This document shows, in pieces, positions 1 through 8,497 of a stretch of DNA of 64,000 bases. Within the stretch, counting starts at the first letter, position 1. Every line of letters begins with the position of its first letter. This DNA is from Pseudomonadota bacterium (lineage in GTDB: Bacteria > Pseudomonadota > Gammaproteobacteria > Burkholderiales > Burkholderiaceae_C): the NCBI GenBank assembly GCA_021847345.1, contig JAJZTW010000002.1:91660-155659 (forward strand), written 5' to 3'. Made by a program: the position numbers and the translations under genes. The notes under the pieces are model-generated. The model saw only the letters and a program-made list of their open reading frames with translations. It had not been told where the DNA came from and made no database searches.

Positions 1-275
1 CCGCGGCTGGCGAGCTGATCGCCAAGACCCCGGCCGACGAGCGCCTGAGCCTGGTGTTCGCGCCGGGTGCGAATTCGTACCCGATCATCAACTACGAGTA
101 CGCCATCGTCAACGCCAAGCAGGCCAAGCCTGAAGTCGCCAAGGCGGTCAAGGAGTTCCTGGGCTGGGCCGTCGAGCAGGGCAACGACGCCAAGTACCTG
201 GACGCGGTGCGCTTCATCGCGCTGCCCAAGCGCGTGCAGGAGCTGAGCAAGGCCCAGATCGCGAAGATCCAGTAA
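1..275 (+). CDS. pstS: PstS phosphate-binding protein, C-terminal part (5' end outside window)
   Basis: This is the last ~91 residues of the periplasmic phosphate-binding protein of the high-affinity Pst ABC transporter. The frame is open from base 3, and the track's start at 54 is an internal GTG. It shows the family's C-terminal features: SYPIINYEYAIV, then a helix with KAVKEFLGWAVEQG, then ALP and a terminal lysine-rich helix. It is followed by pstC, pstA and pstB on the same strand, which confirms the identity. PstS captures phosphate in the periplasm and delivers it to PstC/PstA. The promoter and any Pho box lie upstream of the window. The reading is confident despite the truncation. Confidence 0.93.
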   Translation, partial: AAGELIAKTPADERLSLVFAPGANSYPIINYEYAIVNAKQAKPEVAKAVKEFLGWAVEQGNDAKYLDAVRFIALPKRVQELSKAQIAKIQ

Positions 276-296
276 GCGATCCAGACGGCAGGTCTG

Positions 297-351
297 ACGC
301 GCCCGGTGGGCGCGTGAAGTCCCGGGCCCGGCATCCGCGAGGATGCCGGGC
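297..351 (+). promoter_or_regulatory. Two tandem stem-loops in the pstS-pstC gap
   Basis: Two perfect hairpins lie in the 175-base gap after pstS. The first is ACGCGCCC / GGGCGCGT with a 3-base loop (297-315). The second is GCCCGGCATCC / GGATGCCGGGC with a GCGA tetraloop (326-351). Only a weak T stretch follows, so full termination is not certain. In other bacteria such structures between a binding-protein gene and its permease genes allow excess binding protein, by partial termination or by protecting the upstream mRNA 3' end. That role is an inference here. Confidence 0.6.
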
Positions 352-450
352 CTGTTGGCAGCTGATTCCCGGGCTGCCCCGATTCCACGCTGCGCCTGTC
401 GCGCAGCGACTGCCCCGCAGGGGCGCACACGACACGGCAGGTGATCAGGC

Positions 451-1404
451 ATGAGATGGTTTCGACACGGATTGCAGGTGACTTCGGCACTGATTCCGCT
501 GGCGCTGCTCGCCGTGTTCGTGTTCCTGACCCTTTACTCCTGGCCCGCGATCCGCTTCAACGGGCTGGGCTTCCTGTTTTCGAACACATGGAGCCTGGGC
601 AACCTGTATGCGAATCCGGTCGACGTGCGCGGCGTGCAGGTTCCTCCGGGCGCGCATTACGGCATCTGGGTGTTCATCGTCGGCACCCTGGCGAGTTCGG
701 CCTTCGCGCTGCTGATCGCGGTGCCCGTGGGCATCGGCGTGGCGCTGTACCTGGTGGAATATGCGCCGCATCGCCTGAGCTCGGCCTTCGCGCAGGTCGC
801 CGAACTGCTGGCCATGGTGCCCAGCGTGGTCTACGGGTTGTGGGGGCTCGAGGTGCTGGCGCCGCTGACCCTGAAGTTCCTGGCCCCGGCCATCGCGCAT
901 GCGCTGCCCTTCCTGTCCTTTTTCTCCACCCCCGCAAACAGCGGCTACGGCCTGCTCACGGCCAGCCTGGTGCTGGCGCTGATGGTGCTGCCGGTGATCT
1001 CCAGCACACTGGTCGAGGCGCTGCGCCGGGTTCCCCGAGAACTGCGCGAGTCGTGCTTCGCGCTGGGCGCCACGCGGGCCGAGGTGCTGCGCCGCGCCTT
1101 GCTGCCGGCGGTGCGCACGCCGTTGATCGGCGCGGTGATCCTCGCCCTCGGTCGCGCGCTGGGCGAGACCATGGCGGTGCTGATGGTCAGTGGAGGCGCG
1201 CTGAACTATCTGCCGAAGAACCTGTACAGCCCGATCACCAGCATGGCGGCGTTCATCGCCTCCCAGCTCGACAGCGCGCTGCAGGACACCAGCGGCATGG
1301 CGGTTCGTTCGCTTGCTGAAATCGCCCTCGTCCTTCTCGTCATCGCGGTCATCGTCAATGTCATCGCTCGCTTCCTCACCCGGCGCGTTGCGCTCGGCGC
1401 CTGA
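451..1404 (+). CDS. pstC: PstC phosphate ABC transporter permease
   Basis: One of two inner-membrane permease subunits of the Pst phosphate importer; pairs with PstA. The 317-residue protein has a hydrophobic N-terminal segment (ALIPLALLAVFVFLTLYSW), a periplasmic loop, then a block of membrane segments. The ABC-permease EAA-type loop is seen around residues 195-225 (ESCFALGATRAEVLRRALLP), followed by LGRALGETMAVLMVSG. The length is usual for the family. The ATG at 451 lies 175 bases after pstS, beyond two stem-loops. The gene end overlaps the start of pstA, so translation of the two is probably coupled. Confidence 0.95.
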   Translation: MRWFRHGLQVTSALIPLALLAVFVFLTLYSWPAIRFNGLGFLFSNTWSLGNLYANPVDVRGVQVPPGAHYGIWVFIVGTLASSAFALLIAVPVGIGVALYLVEYAPHRLSSAFAQVAELLAMVPSVVYGLWGLEVLAPLTLKFLAPAIAHALPFLSFFSTPANSGYGLLTASLVLALMVLPVISSTLVEALRRVPRELRESCFALGATRAEVLRRALLPAVRTPLIGAVILALGRALGETMAVLMVSGGALNYLPKNLYSPITSMAAFIASQLDSALQDTSGMAVRSLAEIALVLLVIAVIVNVIARFLTRRVALGA

Positions 1405-2245
1405 ATCCGTCCGGCGCGTGTCCGGGCGCCGGCGCGCCAGCGCCGTCGTATTCGCCGTCCTGTGCAGCCTGTCCTTCGTGCTGGTGGTCGTTCCGCTGGC
1501 CGACATCCTGTGGACCGTGCTGTCGCGCGGCGCCAGCGCGCTGAACCTCGAGGTGTTCACGCAGGTCACCAACGGAATCAGCGGCGGCCTGCTCAACGCC
1601 ATCGAGGGCACCGTGGTGCTCAGCGCCGGTGCCATCGTGTTCGCCGCTCCGGTCGGTGTGCTGACCGGGGTCTACCTGGCCGAGTACGGCAGCGGCCCCT
1701 GGGGAAGTTCCGTGCGCTTTCTCGCCGACGTGCTGACCGGCGTGCCGTCGATCGTGCTGGGCTATTTCAGCTACGTCACGCTGGTCGAGGGTCTGGGCTG
1801 GCAGTTCTCGGCGCTGGCCGGCGCGATCACGCTGGCCATCCTGATCGTGCCCTACATCGCACGCTTCACCGAACTGGCGATGCGCCAGAACCCGCCGAGC
1901 TTGCGCGAGGCGGGCTACGCGCTGGGCTGCAGGGAGCACCAGGTGGTGTTCAAGATCCTGCTGCCTGCTGCGCGCTCCGGTGTCATCACCGGGGTCCTGC
2001 TGTCGCTGGCCATCTCGGTGGGAGAGACGGCACCTCTCATCTACACCGCGGGTTGGTCCAACTACATGTGGAACGGCAAGCTCACGCACGAGCCGGTGGG
2101 ATACCTGACCTACGTGATCTGGAGCTTCATCAACCAGCCCTTCGCGTCGGCGCATGCGCTTGCCTACGCCGCGGCGTTCCTGGTGATCGCCGTCGTGCTT
2201 GCGATCAACATCACGACGCGCATGTTCCTGCGCAAGCGCCTGTGA
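1358..2245 (+). CDS. pstA: PstA phosphate ABC transporter permease
   Basis: Second permease subunit of the Pst importer. The longest frame starts at 1313, but that gives a serine-rich N-terminus that is only a frame-shifted reading of the pstC end. I chose the internal ATG at 1358 ([15 protein letters not shown]), which still overlaps pstC by 47 bases and gives 295 residues. A later start is possible, because the first clear membrane segment ([19 protein letters not shown]) begins about 30 residues further in. The EAA-type loop is [21 protein letters not shown], shortened here to its core YALGCREHQ, followed by [13 protein letters not shown]. It works with PstC and PstB. Confidence 0.92.
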   Translation: MSSLASSPGALRSAPESVRRVSGRRRASAVVFAVLCSLSFVLVVVPLADILWTVLSRGASALNLEVFTQVTNGISGGLLNAIEGTVVLSAGAIVFAAPVGVLTGVYLAEYGSGPWGSSVRFLADVLTGVPSIVLGYFSYVTLVEGLGWQFSALAGAITLAILIVPYIARFTELAMRQNPPSLREAGYALGCREHQVVFKILLPAARSGVITGVLLSLAISVGETAPLIYTAGWSNYMWNGKLTHEPVGYLTYVIWSFINQPFASAHALAYAAAFLVIAVVLAINITTRMFLRKRL

Positions 2246-2295
2246 ATTCCCGGACCGCCAGCCCCAGTCCCTCCGAAACACCGGACCCTACGACG

Positions 2296-3084
2296 ATGAA
2301 CCAATCGGCAACCGAGCCGCAGGCGGCGCCACGCGCGCGCCTGTCGGTGCGCAACGTCAACTTCTACTACGGCAAGTTCCACGCCATCAAGAACGTCAGC
2401 CTGGATATCGCCGAGAACCAGGTGACCGCGTTCATCGGCCCGTCGGGTTGCGGCAAGTCGACCCTGCTGCGCATTTTCAATCGTATGTTCGAGCTGTATC
2501 CCGAACAGCGTGCGGAGGGCGAGGTGCTGCTCGACGGGCGCAACATCCTGGGGCGTGACGAGGACGTCTCGCTGCTGCGCGCGCGTGTCGGCATGGTGTT
2601 CCAGAAGCCCACCCCGTTCCCGATGTCGATCTTCGACAACATCGCGTTCGGCATCCGGCTGTACGAGAAGCTGCCGCGCGCCGACATGGAGGAGCGCGTG
2701 CATTGGGCGCTGACCAAGACGGCGCTGTGGGACGAGGTCAAGGACAAGCTGCACCAGAGCGGGCTGAGCCTGTCGGGCGGCCAGCAGCAGCGCCTGTGCA
2801 TCGCGCGAGCCATCGCCATCAGGCCCGAGGTGCTGCTGCTCGACGAGCCGACCTCGGCGCTCGACCCGATCTCCACCGCGAAGATCGAGGAACTGGTGAC
2901 CGAGCTCAAGAGCGACTACACGGTGGCCATCGTGACCCACAACATGCAGCAGGCGGCTCGCGTTTCCGACTACACCGCCTATATGTACCTGGGCGAGATG
3001 ATCGAGTTCGGCGACACCAACCAGATCTTCCTCAAGCCTGCGAAGCAGCAGACCGAGGACTACATCACCGGCCGTTTCGGCTGA
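2296..3084 (+). CDS. pstB: PstB phosphate ABC transporter ATPase
   Basis: ATP-binding subunit that powers phosphate import through PstC/PstA on the cytoplasmic face. The start at 2296 gives 262 residues, the family norm; the longer track ORF runs back through pstA in another frame. Motifs in order are Walker [11 protein letters not shown]-loop region [18 protein letters not shown] signature LSGGQQQRL, Walker [13 protein letters not shown] and H-loop VTHNMQQA. The [10 protein letters not shown] stretch is typical of PstB among ABC ATPases. It sits 50 bases after pstA and 22 bases before phoU. In the family, PstB also takes part in signalling phosphate status to PhoR through PhoU. Confidence 0.96.
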   Translation: MNQSATEPQAAPRARLSVRNVNFYYGKFHAIKNVSLDIAENQVTAFIGPSGCGKSTLLRIFNRMFELYPEQRAEGEVLLDGRNILGRDEDVSLLRARVGMVFQKPTPFPMSIFDNIAFGIRLYEKLPRADMEERVHWALTKTALWDEVKDKLHQSGLSLSGGQQQRLCIARAIAIRPEVLLLDEPTSALDPISTAKIEELVTELKSDYTVAIVTHNMQQAARVSDYTAYMYLGEMIEFGDTNQIFLKPAKQQTEDYITGRFG

Positions 3085-3106
3085 CCCCGTCGCAGGAGCG
3101 ACCACC

Positions 3107-3808
3107 ATGGACAAGCACCTTTCCACCCAGTTCGACGCCGAGATCAGTTCCATCACCACCCGCGTGCTGGAAATGGGCGGCCTGGTCGAGTCGCAGATCG
3201 CGCAGGCGGTCTACGCGCTGCGCCACTTCGACGCCGAGGCCGCCCGCGGCGTGATGCTCAACGAGAAGCGCGTCAACCAGATGGAAGTCGACATCGACGC
3301 TGACGTGGCCCAGATCATCGCCAAGCGCCAACCCACCGCGCGCGACCTGCGCCTGATGCTGGCGATCTCGAAGACCATCACCAACCTGGAACGCGTGGGC
3401 GACGAGGCCGACCGCATCGCACGCATGGCGCGCGACCTCATCGAGGCGGGCGCCAACCTGGCCATTTCGTTCAACGAGATCATCCGCGAGTCCGACCTCG
3501 CGGTGGCGCAGATCCGCAAGGCGCTGGACGCATTCGCGCGCCTGGACGAACGCTCGGCGGTCGACATCGTCACCGCCGACAGCGCCATCGACGCCGAATT
3601 CGACTCCTTCATGCGCAAGCTCATCACCTACGTGATGGAGGACCCGCGCAACATCTCGGCCAGCCTGGACATGGTGTTCATCGCCAAGGCCATCGAGCGC
3701 ATCGGTGACCACGCCAAGAACATCGCCGAGTTCGTGATCTACGTGGTGCGAGGCACCGACGTGCGGCACAACAAGCAAGCCTTCAACGAGGTGGCGGGGA
3801 CCCTCTGA
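3107..3808 (+). CDS. phoU: PhoU phosphate signalling regulator
   Basis: PhoU links the Pst transporter to the PhoR-PhoB two-component system and holds PhoR in an inhibitory state when phosphate is plentiful. The 233-residue, all-helical protein has two PhoU repeats. Conserved metal-binding type patches are seen in each, for example TNLERVGDEADRIARM and KAIERIGDHAKNIAEF (E-x-x-x-D pattern). The ATG at 3107 follows a CAGGAG ribosome-binding site. The position between pstB and phoB is the usual pst-pho order. The length is usual and nothing is odd. Confidence 0.95.
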   Translation: MDKHLSTQFDAEISSITTRVLEMGGLVESQIAQAVYALRHFDAEAARGVMLNEKRVNQMEVDIDADVAQIIAKRQPTARDLRLMLAISKTITNLERVGDEADRIARMARDLIEAGANLAISFNEIIRESDLAVAQIRKALDAFARLDERSAVDIVTADSAIDAEFDSFMRKLITYVMEDPRNISASLDMVFIAKAIERIGDHAKNIAEFVIYVVRGTDVRHNKQAFNEVAGTL

Positions 3809-3831
3809 ACGCCAGCCGGAACCCATCGACC

Positions 3832-4551
3832 ATGGCCAGCAACATCCTGATTGTCGAAGACGAGCCGGCGATCGCCGAGCTGCTCGCGGTGAACCTGCGC
3901 CACGCCGGTCACTGCCCCATCGTGGCCGGCAGCGCCGAGGAGGCGCTGCGCCTGATCCGCGACGTGCTGCCCGATGTCATGCTGGTCGACTGGATGCTGC
4001 CGGGCATGTCGGGGGTGGCGCTGCTGCGCGAACTGCGCCAGGGAACTCGCACGCGTTCGATCCCGATGATCCTGCTGACCGCGCGAAGCGAGGAAAGCGA
4101 CACCATCGCCGGGCTCGACGCCGGAGCCGACGACTACATCACCAAGCCCTTCTCCCCCAAGGAACTGCTCGCGCGCATCCGGGCCGTGCTGCGCCGGCGC
4201 TCGCCGCAGCTCACCGACGAACCGGTACGCGCCGGCGGGCTGGCGGTCGATCCGGGCACGCGCCGGGTGACCTTCACCGCCGGCGGTGGCGCCGAGCAGG
4301 AGCTGCGCCTGGGGCCCACGGAGTTCAAGCTGCTGCACTTCATGATGACCCACCCCGAGCGCGTGCACAGCCGCGGCGCGCTGCTCGACAAGGTGTGGGG
4401 AGACCACGTGTTCATCGAGGAACGCACGGTCGACGTGCACATCAAGCGCCTGCGCGAGGCGCTGGCGCCGGCGAACTGCGCGGAGATGGTCGAGACCGTG
4501 CGCGGTGCCGGCTATCGATTCACCCAGCGCCAGGGAGCCACGGCCGGCTGA
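3832..4551 (+). CDS. phoB: PhoB phosphate response regulator
   Basis: OmpR-family response regulator that activates the phosphate-starvation regulon when phosphorylated by PhoR. The receiver domain (about 1-120) has the acidic pair in VEDEPAIAE, the phospho-acceptor aspartate in MLVDWMLPGMSG and the lysine in YITKPFSPKEL. The C-terminal winged helix (about 140-235) includes LRLGPTEFKLLHF, HSRGALLDKVWG and the recognition helix region RTVDVHIKRLREAL. At 239 residues it is slightly longer than the E. coli protein, with an extra loop (TAGGGAEQEL). It lies 23 bases after phoU and 58 before phoR. Confidence 0.95.
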   Translation: MASNILIVEDEPAIAELLAVNLRHAGHCPIVAGSAEEALRLIRDVLPDVMLVDWMLPGMSGVALLRELRQGTRTRSIPMILLTARSEESDTIAGLDAGADDYITKPFSPKELLARIRAVLRRRSPQLTDEPVRAGGLAVDPGTRRVTFTAGGGAEQELRLGPTEFKLLHFMMTHPERVHSRGALLDKVWGDHVFIEERTVDVHIKRLREALAPANCAEMVETVRGAGYRFTQRQGATAG

Positions 4552-4609
4552 CCCTTGCCGGCAGGCGCGCCCGGCGGCCTGTCTGCACCACCTTTCTGCC
4601 TGATCGCGC

Positions 4610-5962
4610 ATGCGTTTCGTGCTTCTCCGCCTGCTTGCCGTCGTCGCCGTGCTCGCGCTGGCCGGGGCCGCGGTCGCCTACTGGCTGGGCCCGACCGCCG
4701 GGCTGGCGCTGGCCTGCGCGCTGGCCGTCGGAGTCATCGCCTTCGACACCCTGGCGCGTGCTCGCCTGCTCGAATGGCTGCGCTTTCCGCAACGCGACAC
4801 GGTGCCGCAGTCGCCGGGGGTGTGGGGCGAGGTGTTCTACCGCAGCGCGCGTCAGCTGCGGCTGTGGCAGAACCGGGTGCAGCGCGAGGAGAACAAGCTC
4901 AGCCGCTTCATCGAGGCGCTGCAGGCCTCGCCCAACGGGGTCATGCTGATCGACGAGCATGGCCAGATCGACTGGTGCAACGCCACCGCCGCCGGGCATT
5001 TCGGGCTGGATCCCCAGCGCGACATGCGCCAGCATGCGGTGCACCTGATCCGCAATCCGGAATTCGTCGCCTACCTGGCGGCGCGCCAGTTCGCCGAGCC
5101 GCTGCTCATGCGCCGCAACGGCAGCCACGGGACCGTGCTGCTCAGCGTGCAGGTCATTCCCTATGGCGACGGGGACAAGCTGCTGCTGTCGCGCGACGTC
5201 ACCCAGCTCGAGCGCACCGAGGCCATGCGGCGCGATTTCGTGGCCAACGTGTCGCACGAGATCAAGACCCCGCTGACCGTGATTGCCGGTTTTGTCGAAT
5301 CCCTGCGCACCCTGGAGTTCTCGGCCGACGAGCGCGAGCGCATCCTGGAGCTGATGCAGCAGCAAAGCGATCGCATGCGCCAGCTGGTCGAGGACCTGCT
5401 GACCCTGGCGCACCTCGAGGGCGACCCGCACCAGCCCGCCGAGGAGCTGCTGGACATGCCGGGTGTCGTCGCGCGCCTGGCGGCCGACGCGCGCGCGCTG
5501 TCGGCCGGCCGGCATCGCATCGAGACCAGCGCCGACGTCAGCAAGCTGCGCGGCGCCAGCAGCGAGCTGGCGAGCGCCTTCGGCAATCTGGTGAGCAACG
5601 CGGTGCGCTACACCCCGAACGGCGGCGTGATCCAGATCCGCTGGCGCTTGCTGGAGAGCGGGCTGGGCGAGGCCATCGGCGAGTTCAGCGTCAGCGACAC
5701 CGGGATCGGCATTGCCGCCGAACATATCCCGCGCCTGACCGAGCGCTTCTACCGCGTCGACCGCGGGCGTTCGCGCGAGTCCGGCGGCACCGGGCTGGGC
5801 CTGGCCATCGTCAAGCACGCGCTGCTGCGCCACCAGGCCGAGTTGCGCATCGTCAGCCAGATGGGCGAGGGCAGCACGTTCAGCGCGCGCTTTCCCGCGC
5901 AGCGCCTGGTGCTGCCGCAGCCCGAGGCCACGTCCGAGCCGGTCGCCGCGCATCCGGCGTGA
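4610..5962 (+). CDS. phoR: PhoR phosphate sensor histidine kinase
   Basis: Membrane-bound sensor kinase that phosphorylates PhoB under phosphate limitation. Two hydrophobic segments occupy residues 1-50. A short linker and a PAS domain (about 95-200, ALQASPNGVMLIDEHGQIDWCN) follow. The kinase core has the H-box VSHEIKTPLTVIAGF, N-box GNLVSNAVRYTPNGG, G1 VSDTGIGIAAEHIPRLTERF and G2 GTGLGLAIVKHAL. At 450 residues it is of normal PhoR length and lacks a large periplasmic sensor domain, as expected for PhoR, which reads phosphate status through Pst/PhoU. It is the last gene of the plus-strand pst-pho run. Confidence 0.94.
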   Translation: MRFVLLRLLAVVAVLALAGAAVAYWLGPTAGLALACALAVGVIAFDTLARARLLEWLRFPQRDTVPQSPGVWGEVFYRSARQLRLWQNRVQREENKLSRFIEALQASPNGVMLIDEHGQIDWCNATAAGHFGLDPQRDMRQHAVHLIRNPEFVAYLAARQFAEPLLMRRNGSHGTVLLSVQVIPYGDGDKLLLSRDVTQLERTEAMRRDFVANVSHEIKTPLTVIAGFVESLRTLEFSADERERILELMQQQSDRMRQLVEDLLTLAHLEGDPHQPAEELLDMPGVVARLAADARALSAGRHRIETSADVSKLRGASSELASAFGNLVSNAVRYTPNGGVIQIRWRLLESGLGEAIGEFSVSDTGIGIAAEHIPRLTERFYRVDRGRSRESGGTGLGLAIVKHALLRHQAELRIVSQMGEGSTFSARFPAQRLVLPQPEATSEPVAAHPA

Positions 5963-6275
5963 GAGTGCCCCCAGGGCCGGGCCTGGGGCCCGACCCGTTC
6001 CACCTCGCAGCTTGCAGGCTGCTCGGATTCGGCCGGCGCGCTGCTGTGCGCAGGCACAGCAGCTGGTCCGGCCTCATCCCCCGTGGGGGTCGAGAAAACT
6101 TGGGGCGGCCCTGCGTTTTCTCGTGAGCGCCGAAGCGCGCCTGCATTCGAGGTCGACCGCCGGGAGGCCAGCCGCACATGCCTGCCTGGGCCGCGCGCAT
6201 GGCGCACGCATGCACGCTTCGCAATGCCCGCAAGACCCGCGCAAGCCTCGGCTGCTCGCGAAGCAGACGCGGTGC
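5963..6275. other. Convergent gap between phoR and ppk
   Basis: A 313-base stretch with no credible gene between the ends of phoR (plus) and ppk (minus). Just after the phoR stop there is a CCCCCAGGGCCGGG block, and at 6078-6131 a hairpin-forming repeat that recurs at 25.7 kb. The short ORFs in the track that cross this region are built from the repeat and the ppk antisense. The likely job is transcription termination for both genes. Confidence 0.6.
6078..6131 (+). repeat. Dispersed hairpin repeat, copy 1 (probable bidirectional terminator)
   Basis: The unit contains CGAGAAAACTTGGGGCGG and ends CCTGCGTTTTCTCG, so GAGAAAAC pairs with GTTTTCTC around a GC-rich loop. It is flanked by CCCCCGTGGGGG, itself a small palindrome. 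The inverted form of the same unit occurs twice in tandem at 25674-25803. Both sites lie between convergent genes. The A/T stem ends and the symmetry would give a U-rich run in either direction, which suggests a two-way terminator. A REP-like mobile repeat is the alternative. Confidence 0.75.
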
Positions 6276-8378
6276 TCAGCCCGGCGTCTGCGGCGGCGGG
6301 TTGCGCGAGTCCACCAGCAACTGGTGGCTGCCCGGGCTCCTGGCCCAGCCGCGCGCGCGGCGCCAGTTGCCGGAACTGTCCATGTCCCAGGCGTTGCCGG
6401 GGGTCTGCCAGTGCACGCGCAGGCCTTCGCGGATCACCTTGGCCTTGGCGCCGGGCTCGAGGATCGGCGCGGCGATCTCGACCCGACGGAACAGGTTGCG
6501 TTCCATCCAGTCGGCCGACGAGATCCAAACGTCGTTGGCGCCGTCGTTGTGGAACATGAACACCCGCGAGTGCTCGAGGAATCGTCCGATCACTGAACGC
6601 ACCCGGATGTTCTCCGACAGCCCCGGAACGCCGGGACGAAGCATGCAGGGGCCGCGAACCAGCAGGCGGATCTCCACGCCGGCGCGCGAGGCCTTGTAGA
6701 GCTCGTGGATCACGGTGGGCTCGACCAGCGCGTTCACGCGTGCCCAGATGCGGGCGCGGCGTCCGGCGCGCGCCAGGCGCGCCTCGTGGCGTATGGCCTT
6801 GATCAGGTTGTCCAGCAGCGAGAACGGCGACTGCCACAGCCGGCGCAGCGGCGCGAAGCGCGACGAGCCGGTAATCTCGAGGAACACCTGGTTCACGTCG
6901 GCGCAGATCGCGTCGTCGGCGGTCATCAGCCCGAAGTCGGTGTACATGCGGGCCGTGCGCGTGTGGTAGTTGCCGGTGCCCAGATGCACGTAGCGCCGCA
7001 GCTGCTCGCCGCGCCTGCCGACCCGCTCGCGGCGCACCACCATGAGCATCTTGGCGTGGCACTTGAAGCCGACCACGCCGTACACCACGTGCGCGCCCTC
7101 GGCTTCCAGGCGCGCCGCCCAGTTGATGTTGGTCTCCTCGTCCAGGCGCGCCATCAGCTCGAGCACCACGGTGACTTCCTTGCCGTTGCGCGCGGCCTCG
7201 ATCAGGGCCTCCATCAGGTCCGAGGTCTGCCCGGCACGGTAGATGGTCTGCTTGATGGCCAGCACCGCGGGGTCGCGCGCGGCCGTGCGCACGAGGTCGA
7301 CCACCGGGGCGAAGCTGTCGTAGGGGTGGTGCAGCAGCACGTCGCTGGCGCGGATGCGGTCGAACAGCTCGGGCTCGGCACCGGGCCAGCCGGCGATGGC
7401 CGCCGGCAGGTGGGGGGTGTAGGTCAGGTGCCCCGCGGGCAGCATGTCGATGACCGACTGCAGGCGTGCCAGGTTCACCGGCCCGTCGGCGCGGTAGCAG
7501 TCGCGCGGCTGCAGCGCGTTCTCGCGCATCAGGCGCTCGAGCAGCGGCTGCGGGCACGAGCTGGTGACCTCCAGGCGCACCGCGTCGCCGTAATGACGTG
7601 CGCGCAGTTCTCCCTGCAGCGCGGTGCGCAGGTTGGTGATCTCGTCGTCGTCGACGAAAAGCTCGCTGTTGCGCGTGACACGGAACTGGTGCACCCCGAG
7701 CACCTTCAGGCCGGGGAACAGGTGGCCGGCGTAGGCATGCATCAGCGACGACAGCAGCACGAAGCTGTGGCGCTCGCCGTCGTGCTCGACGAGTTCGTCC
7801 GGGATCGCCAGCACCCGCGGCAGCGCGCGCGGAGCCTGGATGATGCCGAGGTCGACGTTGCGCCCGAAGGCGTCGGTGCCCTCGAGCATGACGGCGAAGT
7901 TCAGGCTCTTGTTGAGCACCTTGGGGAAGGGGTGGGCGGGGTCGAGGCCGATCGGCGTCAGCACCGGCAGCACCTCGCGCTCGAAGAACGAGCGCGCCCA
8001 GCGCTCCTGCGGCGCCGTCCACTGCGCGCTGGCGACGAAGCGTATGCCGTGGGCCTGCAGCAGCGGGTAGATGGTGTGCTGCAGCACGCGGTAATGCTCG
8101 GCGACCAGGGAATGCGCGTCGTCGGCGATGAGTTGCAAGGCCTCGGCGACGCGCAGGCCGTCGGGGGTCAGCGCGGCGGGCTCGTGCTCCAGCAGGTCCT
8201 GCAGCTGGGCAACCCGGGTCTCGAAGAACTCGTCCAGGTTGGACGCCACGATGCAGACGTAGCGCAGGCGCTCGAGCGGCGGAATCGCCGGGTCCAGGGC
8301 CTGCGCGAGCACGCGCCGGTTGAAGGCCAGGGTGCCCAGTTCACGGTTGAGCAGCGGAGACGGCGACGGGAGGGCCAT
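6276..8378 (-). CDS. ppk: Polyphosphate kinase 1
   Basis: Makes inorganic polyphosphate from ATP, storing phosphate and energy. I chose the ATG at 8378 (MALPSPSPLLNRELG), giving 700 residues, because PPK1 proteins begin just before the NRELSWLAFN-like motif, here NRELGTLAFNRRVL; the track's 8435 start adds 19 odd residues. The catalytic phospho-histidine region is VHLGTGNYHTRTARMYTDFG, and the second conserved histidine is in FKCHAKMLMVVRRE. The four-domain PPK1 layout is complete. It is divergent from ppx and convergent with phoR, placing polyphosphate metabolism under the same phosphate theme. Confidence 0.95.
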   Translation of the reverse strand: MALPSPSPLLNRELGTLAFNRRVLAQALDPAIPPLERLRYVCIVASNLDEFFETRVAQLQDLLEHEPAALTPDGLRVAEALQLIADDAHSLVAEHYRVLQHTIYPLLQAHGIRFVASAQWTAPQERWARSFFEREVLPVLTPIGLDPAHPFPKVLNKSLNFAVMLEGTDAFGRNVDLGIIQAPRALPRVLAIPDELVEHDGERHSFVLLSSLMHAYAGHLFPGLKVLGVHQFRVTRNSELFVDDDEITNLRTALQGELRARHYGDAVRLEVTSSCPQPLLERLMRENALQPRDCYRADGPVNLARLQSVIDMLPAGHLTYTPHLPAAIAGWPGAEPELFDRIRASDVLLHHPYDSFAPVVDLVRTAARDPAVLAIKQTIYRAGQTSDLMEALIEAARNGKEVTVVLELMARLDEETNINWAARLEAEGAHVVYGVVGFKCHAKMLMVVRRERVGRRGEQLRRYVHLGTGNYHTRTARMYTDFGLMTADDAICADVNQVFLEITGSSRFAPLRRLWQSPFSLLDNLIKAIRHEARLARAGRRARIWARVNALVEPTVIHELYKASRAGVEIRLLVRGPCMLRPGVPGLSENIRVRSVIGRFLEHSRVFMFHNDGANDVWISSADWMERNLFRRVEIAAPILEPGAKAKVIREGLRVHWQTPGNAWDMDSSGNWRRARGWARSPGSHQLLVDSRNPPPQTPG

Positions 8379-8450
8379 GGAGCGCGGGGACGGCAAAGTA
8401 CGGACGTGGGAACGGAAAAGCTTACGATCCCACAATCTCGTGAAATCTAC

Positions 8451-8474
8451 ATGACATCGTCAAGAGGGTGTCAT
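8451..8474. promoter_or_regulatory. Candidate Pho box / dyad in the ppk-ppx divergent promoter
   Basis: The 119 bases between the ppk and ppx starts contain ATGACA-N12-TGTCAT, an inverted pair of the TGTCAT element. Read on the plus strand, TCGTCAA-N4-GTGTCAT has the two-times-seven spacing of a PhoB site (CTGTCAT-N4-CTGTCAT), with a good second half and a weak first half. PhoB control of ppk/ppx would fit the neighbours. The match is degenerate, so this is only a candidate. Confidence 0.35.
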
Positions 8475-8497
8475 TTCGGCATGATCCACTGCTTCCC

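Noticed and set aside
1313-1357. Upstream start for pstA at 1313
   Set aside because: Adds a serine run read out of frame from pstC; no PstA begins that way.
8379-8435. Upstream start for ppk at 8435
   Set aside because: Extra residues are unlike PPK1 N-termini, and the family start motif follows the 8378 ATG.
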